A DNA stretch of 64,000 nt from a virus. Location of the stretch: IMG/VR virus record IMGVR_UViG_3300005264_000040, positions 113,769-177,768 of that record; one strand, given 5' to 3'. Below are positions 1 to 8,460 of this stretch, piece after piece (position 1 is the first letter of the stretch; each line of letters begins with the position of its first letter). The notes below the pieces were generated by a model that worked only from the letters and a program-made list of their open reading frames with translations, was not told the origin of the DNA and searched no databases. Position numbers and translations under genes: made by a program.

Positions 1-574
1 CAAACAATTCTTTTAAGAATTTAGTTAATTCATTTAACGGGATTTCACCATTTCTGTTGAAAAAATCCAAAAGTTCAAGTACTATATAAGTTCCCGCTTC
101 TCGCCTTGTAGTAGTGAGCATAGCTTCATACATCGATGAATTTAAATTAATGACATCTGCACCATTATTTAAAATAGCATAAGGGATTCTAAACATTAAG
201 TTCGGAATCCCTTCTACATTTATCGAGACACTATGGGATATAGCAGTTTTATTATATGCATAACCAGATACTACTCCATCTGCAATAAGTACTTCTTTTC
301 CCGTTTCGTCTTCAAAAGTTACTTGTACCCATGACATTGGTGGAATTCTAGTCATCACCATATAAGGGGGAAATGAAATTTGAATGGTAATATTATTTTC
401 GCCTGCAACTATATTTATATTAGAAAAGTCAAATTCTATGCCTTCTATATAAACATGGAAGCGTTCTACTGGATTGGGAACCATTCTTATATCATATTTA
501 TTGTTTTCCTTTATTATTTTGTTGAATTTATCGAAATCGGTTAATTCGGTGAGTTGGTTGAATTTTTCATCCAT
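1..574 (-). CDS. Virion protein, hub/baseplate-like, 3' end cut off by the window edge
   Basis: The reading frame is open from an ATG at 574 to the window edge, giving 191 codons without a stop. The start sits behind an AGGGGG ribosome binding site. The visible part is beta-rich, with a stretch around residues 80-115 (IPPMSWVQV, then VLIADGVVSGYAY) that reads like the barrel of tail-hub or late-control-type proteins; this is an impression from pattern, not a firm family match. It is the last gene seen of a minus-strand run that also holds the portal and a lysin, so a virion role is likely. The function call is weak; the gene call is strong. Confidence 0.7.
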   Translation of the reverse strand, partial: MDEKFNQLTELTDFDKFNKIIKENNKYDIRMVPNPVERFHVYIEGIEFDFSNINIVAGENNITIQISFPPYMVMTRIPPMSWVQVTFEDETGKEVLIADGVVSGYAYNKTAISHSVSINVEGIPNLMFRIPYAILNNGADVINLNSSMYEAMLTTTRREAGTYIVLELLDFFNRNGEIPLNELTKFLKELF

Positions 575-586
575 TTAAAATCCCCC

Positions 587-1336
587 TTATTCCTCAAGTC
601 CAAAAAATTTTCTATATTTATAAGATGTTTTAGGCCCAAAAATGCCATCTGGCTGAGCTCCTACCATTTGTTGTATATTTTTTATCAAAGTTTTTAACGG
701 AGGATGTACGTTATATAATTTATAAACCTTATAACATTTTTTAGCGTAATCTGGATCAGTTGCATATCTATGTTCTTGTAGTTGCTGATAGAAATATTCT
801 ACTTTTAATTTTCTTCTATAAACAATAGTTGTCCAATCAAAATACCTTGAAATAAACTGTACATAAGTTTCAAAAAAATCTTCAGGATTTCTAAAAACTG
901 CAAAAGTTTCTAAGGACAACACTTTGTTTCTATATTTTGTTGATTTAGTACCACCTTTTATCAATTTGTATTGTTTTAACCTTGATAAATGTCTAGAACC
1001 ATAATACTCAACAACTTCCACTTCAACTTTTTCTGCTTTTTCCATCCAATCACGATACTTTAAATTACCGAAATTATATCCATAAACTCTTCCGTTTATA
1101 ACAGCGCTTTTGACATTAGTGAACCATTCAGTCTCCAAAGCAAACTGTCCTAATATTGCATCATGTACTAGTTTTCTTCTTTTGTTATTAACTTGGTCAA
1201 AAGTTTTTAACCATTCCATTATTATAGGTGACAAAATTCTTTCTGCCGTAAGTTTAGCAAGATATACTTTTTCGCTCAAATTTAAATCTTCGGTAATCAC
1301 TCCCGGTACAAGAAATCCTTCATACAAATTACTCAT
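587..1336 (-). CDS. Glucosaminidase-type peptidoglycan hydrolase with C-terminal cell-wall-binding repeat (virion lysin)
   Basis: The 249-aa protein probably cleaves the glycan strand of peptidoglycan. Residues about 55-210 look like a GH73 glucosaminidase domain: ILGQFALETEWF (61-72) carries the candidate catalytic glutamate, and YATDPDYAKK (191-200) is the conserved late motif of that family. Residues about 214-247 (LIKNIQQMVG, then QPDGIFGPKT) form a PG_binding_1-type repeat. The start chosen is the ATG at 1336, 9 nt behind AAGGAG; an upstream in-frame start lacks a good site. The gene overlaps the preceding one by 8 bp and lies between portal and hub-like genes, so a virion-associated lysin that opens the wall during entry is likelier than a holin-linked endolysin. 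No signal peptide or membrane segment is visible. Confidence 0.82.
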   Translation of the reverse strand: MSNLYEGFLVPGVITEDLNLSEKVYLAKLTAERILSPIIMEWLKTFDQVNNKRRKLVHDAILGQFALETEWFTNVKSAVINGRVYGYNFGNLKYRDWMEKAEKVEVEVVEYYGSRHLSRLKQYKLIKGGTKSTKYRNKVLSLETFAVFRNPEDFFETYVQFISRYFDWTTIVYRRKLKVEYFYQQLQEHRYATDPDYAKKCYKVYKLYNVHPPLKTLIKNIQQMVGAQPDGIFGPKTSYKYRKFFGLEE

Positions 1337-1883
1337 ATTGTTCAACTCCTTTCTTTTTAAAATATTCATCCAGCTGCACCTTTATATTTTCATATAAAAT
1401 TTGTTTAACTGTTTCCCTCAAAGTTTCGAATAATGGTTGCAATTTTTCATTTTCTTCATCAAATAAAACAATTTCTTTTTCGCTCATTTCTGTTGCTTTT
1501 AACCATACCGTCTCAAAAGCAATTCTATCTATTTTTATTCCTTTTTTTCTTATATCTATTTTATCCATAAGAAAATTAGATATAGAAAAATCATCCATAT
1601 AGTCTTGCGCCTCAATAAAAAGCGGGTCTGTTTTCAGCATTTCAAATTCTTTTTCAAATATTTTTTCTTCCGCCATTCTTTTAATAGCTTCTTCAAAAAA
1701 CTCTTTGTAATTAAACAACTTCAAACCAGCTTTTATTATTTTAGTATCTGATGTATTTTTTATCAAAAAATATACATATAATTCTTCTGACATATTTATA
1801 GGAGTTGTTATATCTACTTCTAAAATCTTTGTTGTATTAACAAATACACTATGATTAAATTCTTTAAAATGTATCCATCCCAT
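1329..1883 (-). CDS. Unknown protein between portal and lysin genes
   Basis: The 184-aa product is not recognised. It is acidic and lysine-rich, with a beta-like N-terminal third (residues 1-60) followed by a long, probably helical part rich in Glu, Lys and Phe. The ATG at 1883 lies inside the end of the portal gene (20-bp overlap), and its own stop overlaps the lysin start by 8 bp, so it is probably translated by coupling; the site upstream of the start is weak. Position next to the portal suggests a head-completion or neck component, but that is inference from order only. Confidence 0.68.
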   Translation of the reverse strand: MGWIHFKEFNHSVFVNTTKILEVDITTPINMSEELYVYFLIKNTSDTKIIKAGLKLFNYKEFFEEAIKRMAEEKIFEKEFEMLKTDPLFIEAQDYMDDFSISNFLMDKIDIRKKGIKIDRIAFETVWLKATEMSEKEIVLFDEENEKLQPLFETLRETVKQILYENIKVQLDEYFKKKGVEQYE

Positions 1884-3804
1884 TGCAACCAGGACTTCTT
1901 GGCGGCCTTACTTCCGGATTAGATTTTATTTGCTGGGGATTCTGAGGCTGTTGCGGTTGTTGTGGTTGTTGTGGTTGTTGCCCCCCACTTGTATATTGCT
2001 GTAATGCGGCAATTACATCATCTGTTAAATAAGGCATAATTTGGTCTAAGAAACCTTGGTTAGATTGATCTAATTGTTGTAATTGGCTCAATATTTGTTG
2101 TAAATGAGCTGGAGGTTGTGGGCCTCCAGCCTGTTCGGGTGGTTGTTGAGGTGGTTGCACTTCTGCTGCATTTGGCAAACCATTAATAAGTAATTCTTTT
2201 ATCTCAAGAGGTGTATAGGTTTTATCTAGTGATATAGAAGGTGTAGCCTCAAATGCTTGAGCATTTGTTTGAGCTTCTTCTACAACCTTCTGTGCTCTAT
2301 ATTGTGATAAAGATTGTGTTTCTGCCATTGTTAATTCTTCCTGTTTTATGTTATTCATTTCTTCTTCGTAATCTAATCCAAAGTTTTCTAACAATGTCTT
2401 TCCAGAAACTAATTTCATCTGATTTAAATTCATCAATGATTGTTTAAACTGAACGTCATCTGCCATTTTAAATGGTGCAAAATCCACTTTTACTCGTGGT
2501 AATTTATGATAATTTGCAATATATTTTACTATTTTTCTTAAAACTTCTTTTATTCTATTTCTGTAGTTTATGTATTGATTTTCTAACATTCTCATTGAAA
2601 CAGAACTTCCACTCCAGGTTAAACCCCCATAAACAAATTCTCTTGGAACTCCCATCCCAGCTATAACTTCTTCAGCTAATTGTTGGATTTCAGGTTGCAA
2701 AAGATACATTTTACCGTCTCCTGCAAGTTTCCCTTGACCTACTGGAATAGGGAAAATTCCTACATAAGAAGGGTCTAATTCATATCTTTTTAATTGCATC
2801 CTAATTTTGCTTTCTAATTTTTGAAGATTCATATTATTCATATAAGGTGAAGTTGGATCCACGTTTTGTGGAAATAAATAATTCCTTGGAATTACCTGAT
2901 TAAAAGCAATGTATTCATTAGCTCTTCTTAACATTTGCATATAAAACAAAGTTTTCATTACAGGAGTTATTGCTGGTAATCCCCACCCATTCATATAGTC
3001 AGAAGCTGTTCTAGTCTCTTTTATATGAATGATTTCGTTAAATTCTACTGCAGGATACCCTTTTAATACTGCGTCTATAAAAGGTTTTGGTGTTGTATAA
3101 AGGTACCAGGGTTTTGTTAAAATATTATGTCTTAAAGAATTTTTTATAAAATACAAATATCGATAAGAATCTGAAGTTTCATTATGTTCTATCATCATAT
3201 TATTAGGTTGCCATGAAATTATCCTTAATTTCCCATCTCTTTTTATTTCATCTTTTGATTTCAATGGTTGCATTTTACCGCATTTGTCACAATATCCGTA
3301 TATTTTGTGATTTCTAATATACCAATTGGGTTTTGATTTATCTGAACCTGTATTATAAATTGTCTCATTTGTAGAATTAGTATTATCTTTTTTTAATGTA
3401 ATTTCATGGTCACATACACTACATTTATATGTTCTTGTAAATGGAGGTAATACAGTTAAAAATACATTTCCATACACTTTTAAATCAATCCCGATTTTTA
3501 TTAAAGTGTGTTTTATATTCATCTGTTCAAATATATCTTCATATGCTTCTTTTATCTTTTCATCAGTAGTATCAAGTTCTATTGTAGTAATAGGATATTC
3601 TGCTGATTTTGATATTATAGCATGTACTAACGGATTTGTTTCGTAAAAATATTCTGACCATGAAAACAATTCTTTTATATTTTTAGGAAAAAACAAACTT
3701 GAAACATCAAAGAAAGGAGAAATAGGTGCATACCAAAATAAACTAGCAGCAGTTCCTGTTTTCCTTGTTTCCTTTCTCATTTCTGGATTATTAGTTATAC
3801 CCAT
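1864..3804 (-). CDS. Portal protein with zinc-ribbon-like insertion
   Basis: The 646-aa protein is a phage portal, the ring at one head vertex through which DNA is packaged and ejected. The signature lies in residues about 240-420: a segment on the EFNEIIHIKETR pattern, a helical stretch ending VIPRNYLFP, then LAEEVIAGMGVPREFVYGGLTWSGSS, typical of large myophage portals. Residues 128-175 hold two CxxC pairs (Cys128/131 and Cys172/175), a probable zinc ribbon inserted near the N-terminal third. The C-terminal roughly 110 residues are Pro/Gln-rich with a QPQQPQQPQ tract. The ATG at 3804 follows AAAGGGG. The gene heads the portal-lysin run and overlaps the next gene. The portal call is strong; zinc binding is inferred. 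Confidence 0.9.
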   Translation of the reverse strand: MGITNNPEMRKETRKTGTAASLFWYAPISPFFDVSSLFFPKNIKELFSWSEYFYETNPLVHAIISKSAEYPITTIELDTTDEKIKEAYEDIFEQMNIKHTLIKIGIDLKVYGNVFLTVLPPFTRTYKCSVCDHEITLKKDNTNSTNETIYNTGSDKSKPNWYIRNHKIYGYCDKCGKMQPLKSKDEIKRDGKLRIISWQPNNMMIEHNETSDSYRYLYFIKNSLRHNILTKPWYLYTTPKPFIDAVLKGYPAVEFNEIIHIKETRTASDYMNGWGLPAITPVMKTLFYMQMLRRANEYIAFNQVIPRNYLFPQNVDPTSPYMNNMNLQKLESKIRMQLKRYELDPSYVGIFPIPVGQGKLAGDGKMYLLQPEIQQLAEEVIAGMGVPREFVYGGLTWSGSSVSMRMLENQYINYRNRIKEVLRKIVKYIANYHKLPRVKVDFAPFKMADDVQFKQSLMNLNQMKLVSGKTLLENFGLDYEEEMNNIKQEELTMAETQSLSQYRAQKVVEEAQTNAQAFEATPSISLDKTYTPLEIKELLINGLPNAAEVQPPQQPPEQAGGPQPPAHLQQILSQLQQLDQSNQGFLDQIMPYLTDDVIAALQQYTSGGQQPQQPQQPQQPQNPQQIKSNPEVRPPRSPGCNGMDTF

Positions 3805-3817
3805 ATTTACACCCCTT

Positions 3818-4504
3818 TTAAATGAAATCAGGTAATTCTTCAGCTTTTACAAAATGTTTGGTAGCCATATTAACATTTAATATTTTTTGTATTTGAACAT
3901 TTAAAACTGCATCTTCTTTTCCTAAAATAGAAGGTAAATCTTTTTTATCTAAAGTTGGTATAATTCGTTCCAATGCTTTAAAACGTTTCTTATTTTGATT
4001 GTCTAAGTTTTTATACAGTTTTTCTTTTGCGAATTCCAGATATGTTGGAGGATATAAAAAACCTCTTTCTAATAAAACACCTACTACAAAATCTATTACT
4101 TTTTCTTTTTTTACTTTATTATGAATAGTAGGAAATTCTTTCTTAAAAATACTTTCTGCACAAGTAAGTTCTAAAACTTGAGGTGGTATTATAACACCTT
4201 CCTCTGGACCTATGCCATCTATAATCACACTTACAACTTTATAATAAGCATACCAATTACCTAATATTAATTCCGGTTTTTTCAAAAAAGTTCTATAAGC
4301 GTTTATTTTTTCAAAATTTGAAGGATGTACTTTACTAGGCAATTTTGATGCAAGTATTTTTATTACTCCTATATCATCTTCTTTTGACCAAGTATATTTT
4401 GTATTTATATGAGTTCTAATTGCCTGTTGAATACTATTTATTACAACTGCAGGATGATATGTATTTACATCCGTTAATTTATCCAACTCAACTATTTTGC
4501 TCAT
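3818..4504 (-). CDS. Unknown protein upstream of portal gene
   Basis: The 228-aa protein is not recognised. It looks mostly alpha-helical, with mixed charge and no membrane segment or signal peptide. The ATG at 4504 is preceded by GAGGAG at a rather long distance and overlaps the end of the preceding gene by 17 bp. It ends 13 bp before the portal gene, so the two are probably translated from one message. A head-assembly role is possible because of position. Confidence 0.68.
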   Translation of the reverse strand: MSKIVELDKLTDVNTYHPAVVINSIQQAIRTHINTKYTWSKEDDIGVIKILASKLPSKVHPSNFEKINAYRTFLKKPELILGNWYAYYKVVSVIIDGIGPEEGVIIPPQVLELTCAESIFKKEFPTIHNKVKKEKVIDFVVGVLLERGFLYPPTYLEFAKEKLYKNLDNQNKKRFKALERIIPTLDKKDLPSILGKEDAVLNVQIQKILNVNMATKHFVKAEELPDFI

Positions 4505-5312
4505 TGTTTTTCATCTCCTCGTACAATTCACTTATATCTTTCTTCGTATGTTCAAACCATTGCAATTCATCTATATCTTTCGTGTCATTTATATTATAAC
4601 CCATTAACTCCACCGAAACGTTTAAATTTCCGTTAAATTTAAGTAACGGAGTATTATTAATATATAATGTTCCTAGTAAATCTTTGGCCATCATTTCTTT
4701 GATTAATTCCTTATCATAACCAATCAAAACAATTGGATCATCTTTTTCTACCTTATATTGTACATCGTTAAGTTCAAATGAATAGATTGTATCTTCGTCT
4801 ATGTCTTTTGCGTATATTCGCATTATGTCTAGGACCTTGTTGTATTGCAATAATTCTTTTGGATATACAAAACTCCACAATATAGCTTTTTTTGCAAGTG
4901 TGCTTTTTACTGTACCTTTTACAAATATACTTGCAAATCTGCTTCTTATTTTTGCTTCTATCGGCATTATGTGTAGAGAATATTGTAATACTCTTCTTAA
5001 ATATACACTGATGCTTCTTTTAATTATCCTGCATTCATGTATATCGAATGGTATTTCGTTGCTTATTTTTATTTGTTTCATTATAACTAATGCGATATAT
5101 TTGGATGTCTTGTAGTATTGTACAAAATCTAAATCAATCGGTATATCTTCTTCTAGTTTTGTATATTGCATAAAAATATTCATAGGTCGTGAAATGAAAA
5201 TATTTTGTTTTAAATAACCATTGTAAAAGAGCCAATCTTCACTATGATCTTTTGACATGTTTTCTATTTGTTTTTGGGTCTTTAAATTAATATGTTGAAT
5301 ATGGCAAAGCAT
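4488..5312 (-). CDS. Repeat protein continuing the LQ[YHW][ST] pattern in a shifted frame
   Basis: About 274 aa if started at the ATG at 5312; the start is uncertain because only a weak AAAGAAAG precedes it and the frame stays open to 5375. The first half carries the same spaced motif as the upstream gene (MQYTK, VQYYK, LQYSL at roughly 15-40 residue intervals). The second half differs, with a VQYKVEKDDPIVLIGYDK stretch and an acidic C-terminus. The frame lies +1 relative to the upstream gene and overlaps its end, so the two may be one repeat protein joined by ribosomal frameshifting, or a broken ancestor now expressed as two. Function is probably a virion fibre; this is inferred. Confidence 0.62.
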   Translation of the reverse strand: MLCHIQHINLKTQKQIENMSKDHSEDWLFYNGYLKQNIFISRPMNIFMQYTKLEEDIPIDLDFVQYYKTSKYIALVIMKQIKISNEIPFDIHECRIIKRSISVYLRRVLQYSLHIMPIEAKIRSRFASIFVKGTVKSTLAKKAILWSFVYPKELLQYNKVLDIMRIYAKDIDEDTIYSFELNDVQYKVEKDDPIVLIGYDKELIKEMMAKDLLGTLYINNTPLLKFNGNLNVSVELMGYNINDTKDIDELQWFEHTKKDISELYEEMKNNEQNS

Positions 5313-7950
5313 TTCTTTCTTTTTGCATTGTTTTTGAATATTTATTCCATTGTAAATTAGAACTATATAATACAAGTTGTTGTATCCAATATTGCCACAT
5401 TTCTATGTAAATTCTTCTAATATGACTACTCCATTGCGAAACTTTAATATCAAACCACTTTTGAATTCTCCAAAATTGTAATACATCTATTTCTATTTCT
5501 TTGGCGTAAATCGAATACTGCAGCATATTAACATAAAACAATAAATTGTACTTGCTTTCTTGTTGGACTTTTGTATCTATATAATATTTTAATTTTGTAT
5601 ATTGTAATGCGTATATATCTAAATCATAAGGTAAATTTGTATGTTGCAACATATATCCATATACCCGATATTGAATAAATTGATGTTGTATCAATAATAA
5701 TTCTATAGGGTTTTGTAAAATTGTATGTTGTAGCATTTCAATATTCATTTCTTCTTTATATTTTGAATAAACAATGGCGGTTCCTGGTGTCAGAATTTCT
5801 ACTGTACTGCTTTGTAATACCATTGCATCAATCGTTATTTTTTTATGAGAACTCTGTAAAAGGTCTGATTTTACATCTGCTAAGTGCATTCCTATCTGCA
5901 ATACGATATTTGCTACATTTAATTCTAATATTGTATATTGACTGATATTTATATCTAATTCTTCTTCTTTTTTTCTTTGGATTTTATTATATGCTTCTAT
6001 TTGCTTTGATAACTCTGTTTCGTCCATTACAGAATTTTCTATAATCCTCTTTATAGTAATACCTCTATGGTACATTAATGATTTGAATTCTAAAAATAAT
6101 TTAGTAACTGCTAAAATTTCCGTTTCAAATATTGCCTTAGTTAATGAAAATTGAAGTGTTTTGTTATCTAAACTCTCGTACAAATTTGAATATTGTAGTA
6201 TTTCTTCTGTTATTATTGCTTTTTCTTCTACACTATGTTGGAAAACATAACATCCTATTTCAATTTTATTCTTAGCGTACTGAAGAATTTCATTTTTTAT
6301 ATCCTCAAAAAACACACTATATTGTAGGTTATTCGTATTTAAAACTTTGTTTATAAAAGTATGTTGATACATTTCAGCGTATATTCTTCTTTTATCTTTT
6401 TTCCATAATATTAATCTCACTATACCAAAAATTCTAAATAAAATTTTATACTGATATTCTTGCGCTATTACTTTAGCCTGCTTCTTACTTGTTTGTAAAA
6501 TTGAATTATCTAATAGAAGGAACAAAACATTACGTTGCAAATTATAAGTTTCAATATTTTGCGATAAAATATGATATTGTGAATTAGAACAAAAAATGCT
6601 TGTATTCCAATTTATATTTGCTATTTTATTTTGAGCATTAATAAATTGTCTAATATTATCTACTTCTAAAACATGAGCACTAATATCTTTTTTTTCGCGT
6701 AATTTGCTTATATATATTCTAGAAAACAGTTGATTATATATTTCATTATAGCTTTTGATTTCAGAATATAATTCAAATTCAAATGAATAAGTTTGTGCAT
6801 TATATATTTCAATTTCTAAAGTTTTTAAAGAATTTGACAAATTTATAGTATATAGCCATCTAACTAAACCTCTCCCATTATAGGAATGAGCAGTTATTTC
6901 TTTTTGCTCTTTATTTTTAAACTGTAATTTTAATGTTATCGGAGAGATTTTTTTTCTAACATGCAAAGTTTTGTTTTCTATATCTTTTTCTTGAGTTGAG
7001 AAATACGTTATTAAACTTTTTAAAGCAAAATTTATTCTATAATAGTATTCTATAAAAGTTCCAATATATTTATTTATTTCAGTTTCGCTTGTTACATGTG
7101 CAGTTATCTCATTTTGTTTATAAAAATATTGAAAAATACTTCCCCTTATATTTTGAAAGGAGTTTTGTATTAAGGTATTATATATATAAATGTTTCGTGC
7201 TTTCGTATTTATTAATAAGGAGTAATTTTGTATTTTGTTTTCTTTATAAAGTTCATGTTTTGTATATAAATTTAAAAATAATTGCAAGTTAGAATCCGAA
7301 ATCAAAGTTGTTTGTAAAAATCTGCATTTTCTTAATTTGGTATATTCAAAACTTTCAATAGTATTAATATCTAAAGCAATATTACTATTTTTCGAATACA
7401 AGGTATTAAAAATTGTGGATATTAATTGCAAATGCAAAGGCATAACTTTCACTTTTGGAAAATCATGTCTTTTCATTTTTATATCTAAACCTTTTCTTCT
7501 ACTGGAAATAATACTATTATAACTTTTAACAAATCTTCCCCATTTCACTCCTGTAATATTTAAATCAGAAGTTATTTCTATATTTTCTTTCGACCTCAAA
7601 GCATATATACTATCAAAATGTTTTGAAATTAAAATAGTTTGTTGTTCGAACGGCCTTATATAAGAAATAATAGGTAATCCTACTACTCTAAATACATGAT
7701 GAAAAAATTGATATTTCCTGTACCATTTTAAAATATCTTCACAGTAGGGAGTATTACCATAATAGTAATAATAAAACACAAAATGAAAATAAAACACAAC
7801 CCATGTATGATCATATCCTCTATATGGGTTTATTGTGATGCACTTTTTACAGTGCTTTTTCTTTTTCTTATCTACACATTTATTGTAATCCTCTATCGTC
7901 TCACAAATAATAACATCCGTATTCGTACCAGGACAACAACTTTTAGGCAT
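5287..7950 (-). CDS. Large LQ[YHW][ST]-repeat protein, probable virion fibre
   Basis: The 887-aa protein begins with a Cys-rich N-terminus (SCCPGTNTD, then CKKCITINPYRGYDH; at least seven Cys in the first 40 residues), perhaps metal-binding. Most of the rest is short degenerate repeats of about 14-20 residues built round LQ-Y/H/W/F-S/T, for example ILQYSNLYE, MLQHTILQN, ALQYTKLKY and MLQYSIYA. The same repeat fills parts of the giant proteins at 24019-41925. I infer an elongated, beta-rich fibre or spike part. The ATG at 7950 has a TGGAGGG site 7 nt away, and a TTAGCA-type promoter lies at 7981-8011. No catalytic motif is visible. Confidence 0.8.
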   Translation of the reverse strand: MPKSCCPGTNTDVIICETIEDYNKCVDKKKKKHCKKCITINPYRGYDHTWVVFYFHFVFYYYYYGNTPYCEDILKWYRKYQFFHHVFRVVGLPIISYIRPFEQQTILISKHFDSIYALRSKENIEITSDLNITGVKWGRFVKSYNSIISSRRKGLDIKMKRHDFPKVKVMPLHLQLISTIFNTLYSKNSNIALDINTIESFEYTKLRKCRFLQTTLISDSNLQLFLNLYTKHELYKENKIQNYSLLINTKARNIYIYNTLIQNSFQNIRGSIFQYFYKQNEITAHVTSETEINKYIGTFIEYYYRINFALKSLITYFSTQEKDIENKTLHVRKKISPITLKLQFKNKEQKEITAHSYNGRGLVRWLYTINLSNSLKTLEIEIYNAQTYSFEFELYSEIKSYNEIYNQLFSRIYISKLREKKDISAHVLEVDNIRQFINAQNKIANINWNTSIFCSNSQYHILSQNIETYNLQRNVLFLLLDNSILQTSKKQAKVIAQEYQYKILFRIFGIVRLILWKKDKRRIYAEMYQHTFINKVLNTNNLQYSVFFEDIKNEILQYAKNKIEIGCYVFQHSVEEKAIITEEILQYSNLYESLDNKTLQFSLTKAIFETEILAVTKLFLEFKSLMYHRGITIKRIIENSVMDETELSKQIEAYNKIQRKKEEELDINISQYTILELNVANIVLQIGMHLADVKSDLLQSSHKKITIDAMVLQSSTVEILTPGTAIVYSKYKEEMNIEMLQHTILQNPIELLLIQHQFIQYRVYGYMLQHTNLPYDLDIYALQYTKLKYYIDTKVQQESKYNLLFYVNMLQYSIYAKEIEIDVLQFWRIQKWFDIKVSQWSSHIRRIYIEMWQYWIQQLVLYSSNLQWNKYSKTMQKERNALPYSTY

Positions 7951-7980
7951 ATTTGTTCCCTCCAGTTTAATTCTGCCTTA

Positions 7981-8011
7981 ATTATAACATAGTGTTTCTC
8001 TTAAATGCTAA
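7981..8011 (-). promoter_or_regulatory. TTAGCA-type promoter for the 7950 operon
   Basis: On the minus strand, TTAGCA (8011-8006) is followed after exactly 19 bp by TATAAT (7986-7981), with TGT immediately upstream as an extended -10. It lies 31 bp before the start codon at 7950. Confidence 0.8.
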
Positions 8012-8078
8012 GATTATTTTGTCGAACTATTCGTTTTTGAAATTATAACTGATTAAAATAATCACGTAACTTAAGCAT

Positions 8079-8095
8079 AATATGGCATACATATT
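8079..8095. promoter_or_regulatory. Palindromic operator, AATATG-N5-CATATT
   Basis: A 17-bp site with perfect 6-bp arms and centre GCATA. Two more copies with the same arms lie at 8321-8337 and 42033-42049, all within the two divergent control regions, which suggests binding by one dimeric regulator. Confidence 0.55.
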
Positions 8096-8110
8096 TTAAG
8101 TGTGGTATCT

Positions 8111-8213
8111 CTGAAATGCACTATTTATAAGGTTTTGCTGCAATGTGCTTTCTCCGTTTTCTGGAATTTTTGGCTGAATTTCTAAAATCGTCCCATTTCG
8201 GAGTGCATTTCAG
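8111..8213. repeat. 12-bp inverted arms 79 bp apart
   Basis: CTGAAATGCACT at 8111-8122 is the exact reverse complement of 8202-8213. Neither flanking promoter transcribes across it as drawn, so a DNA-level role (looping, cruciform, protein site) is more likely than an RNA hairpin. A similar arrangement with 10-bp arms occurs at 42076-42149. Confidence 0.6.
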
Positions 8214-8243
8214 CACCCAAAAAGTACCTCAAACTCACTATTC

Positions 8244-8324
8244 ATAGGGGTGCGTTTGACGTTCAACGGTCCTATTATATATATATAATAGAGTCGTTGC
8301 CCGTCATTTGCACCCCTTTGAATA
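8244..8324 (+). repeat. 81-bp element, copy 1 of perfect inverted pair
   Basis: Every base from 8244 to 8324 matches the reverse complement of 42172-42252. The element is itself an imperfect palindrome: AGGGGTGC arms, inner GACG..CAACG half-sites, and a perfect 20-bp palindromic AT core at about 8272-8291. It sits between the leftward and rightward promoters. Confidence 0.92.
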
Positions 8325-8337
8325 TGTACGCCATATT
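8321..8337. promoter_or_regulatory. Palindromic operator, AATATG-N5-CATATT
   Basis: Second site of this type in region A (centre TACGC), overlapping the right end of the 81-bp element by 4 bp. Confidence 0.55.
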
Positions 8338-8404
8338 ATGCTGACATTACAAAGATATTACGAACGTAAGGGTTTTCTAAGGTATGAAAAAGAGGAGAAA
8401 TACC

Positions 8405-8434
8405 TTAATTTTCTGAAAAAAATTATGGTATAAT
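8405..8434 (+). promoter_or_regulatory. Promoter for the 8461-20641 operon
   Basis: TTAATT (8405-8410), 18 bp, then TATAAT (8429-8434) with TGG just upstream. TAAGGTA/TACCTTA inverted arms precede and overlap the -35 box. The start codon follows 26 bp later, behind AAGGAGGG. Confidence 0.75.
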
Positions 8435-8460
8435 AATATCGAGAAAAGGAGGGTATAAGT

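Larger units (their letters stand above)
7951..8460. promoter_or_regulatory. Divergent control region A (no gene)
   Basis: This 510-bp gap separates leftward and rightward virion operons and holds no credible gene. From left to right it contains a leftward promoter (7981-8011), an AATATG-N5-CATATT palindrome (8079-8095), a pair of 12-bp inverted arms (8111-8122 and 8202-8213), an 81-bp element repeated in inverse at 42172-42252, a second AATATG-N5-CATATT site (8321-8337), and a rightward promoter (8405-8434). The same order of parts recurs in the gap at 41926-42404, so the two regions are diverged copies of one control module. An origin of replication cannot be excluded. Confidence 0.8.

Noticed and set aside
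1920-1990. CAA/CCA-rich repeat in the portal gene as a DNA repeat array
   Set aside because: It encodes the Pro/Gln-rich tail of the portal in frame and has no spacers, so it is not a CRISPR or regulatory array.
8256-8289. TTGACG followed by TATAAT inside the 81-bp element as a standard promoter
   Set aside because: The spacing to the best TATAAT is 22 bp, and nearer AT-core choices do not give a clear -10; the palindrome alone explains both boxes.
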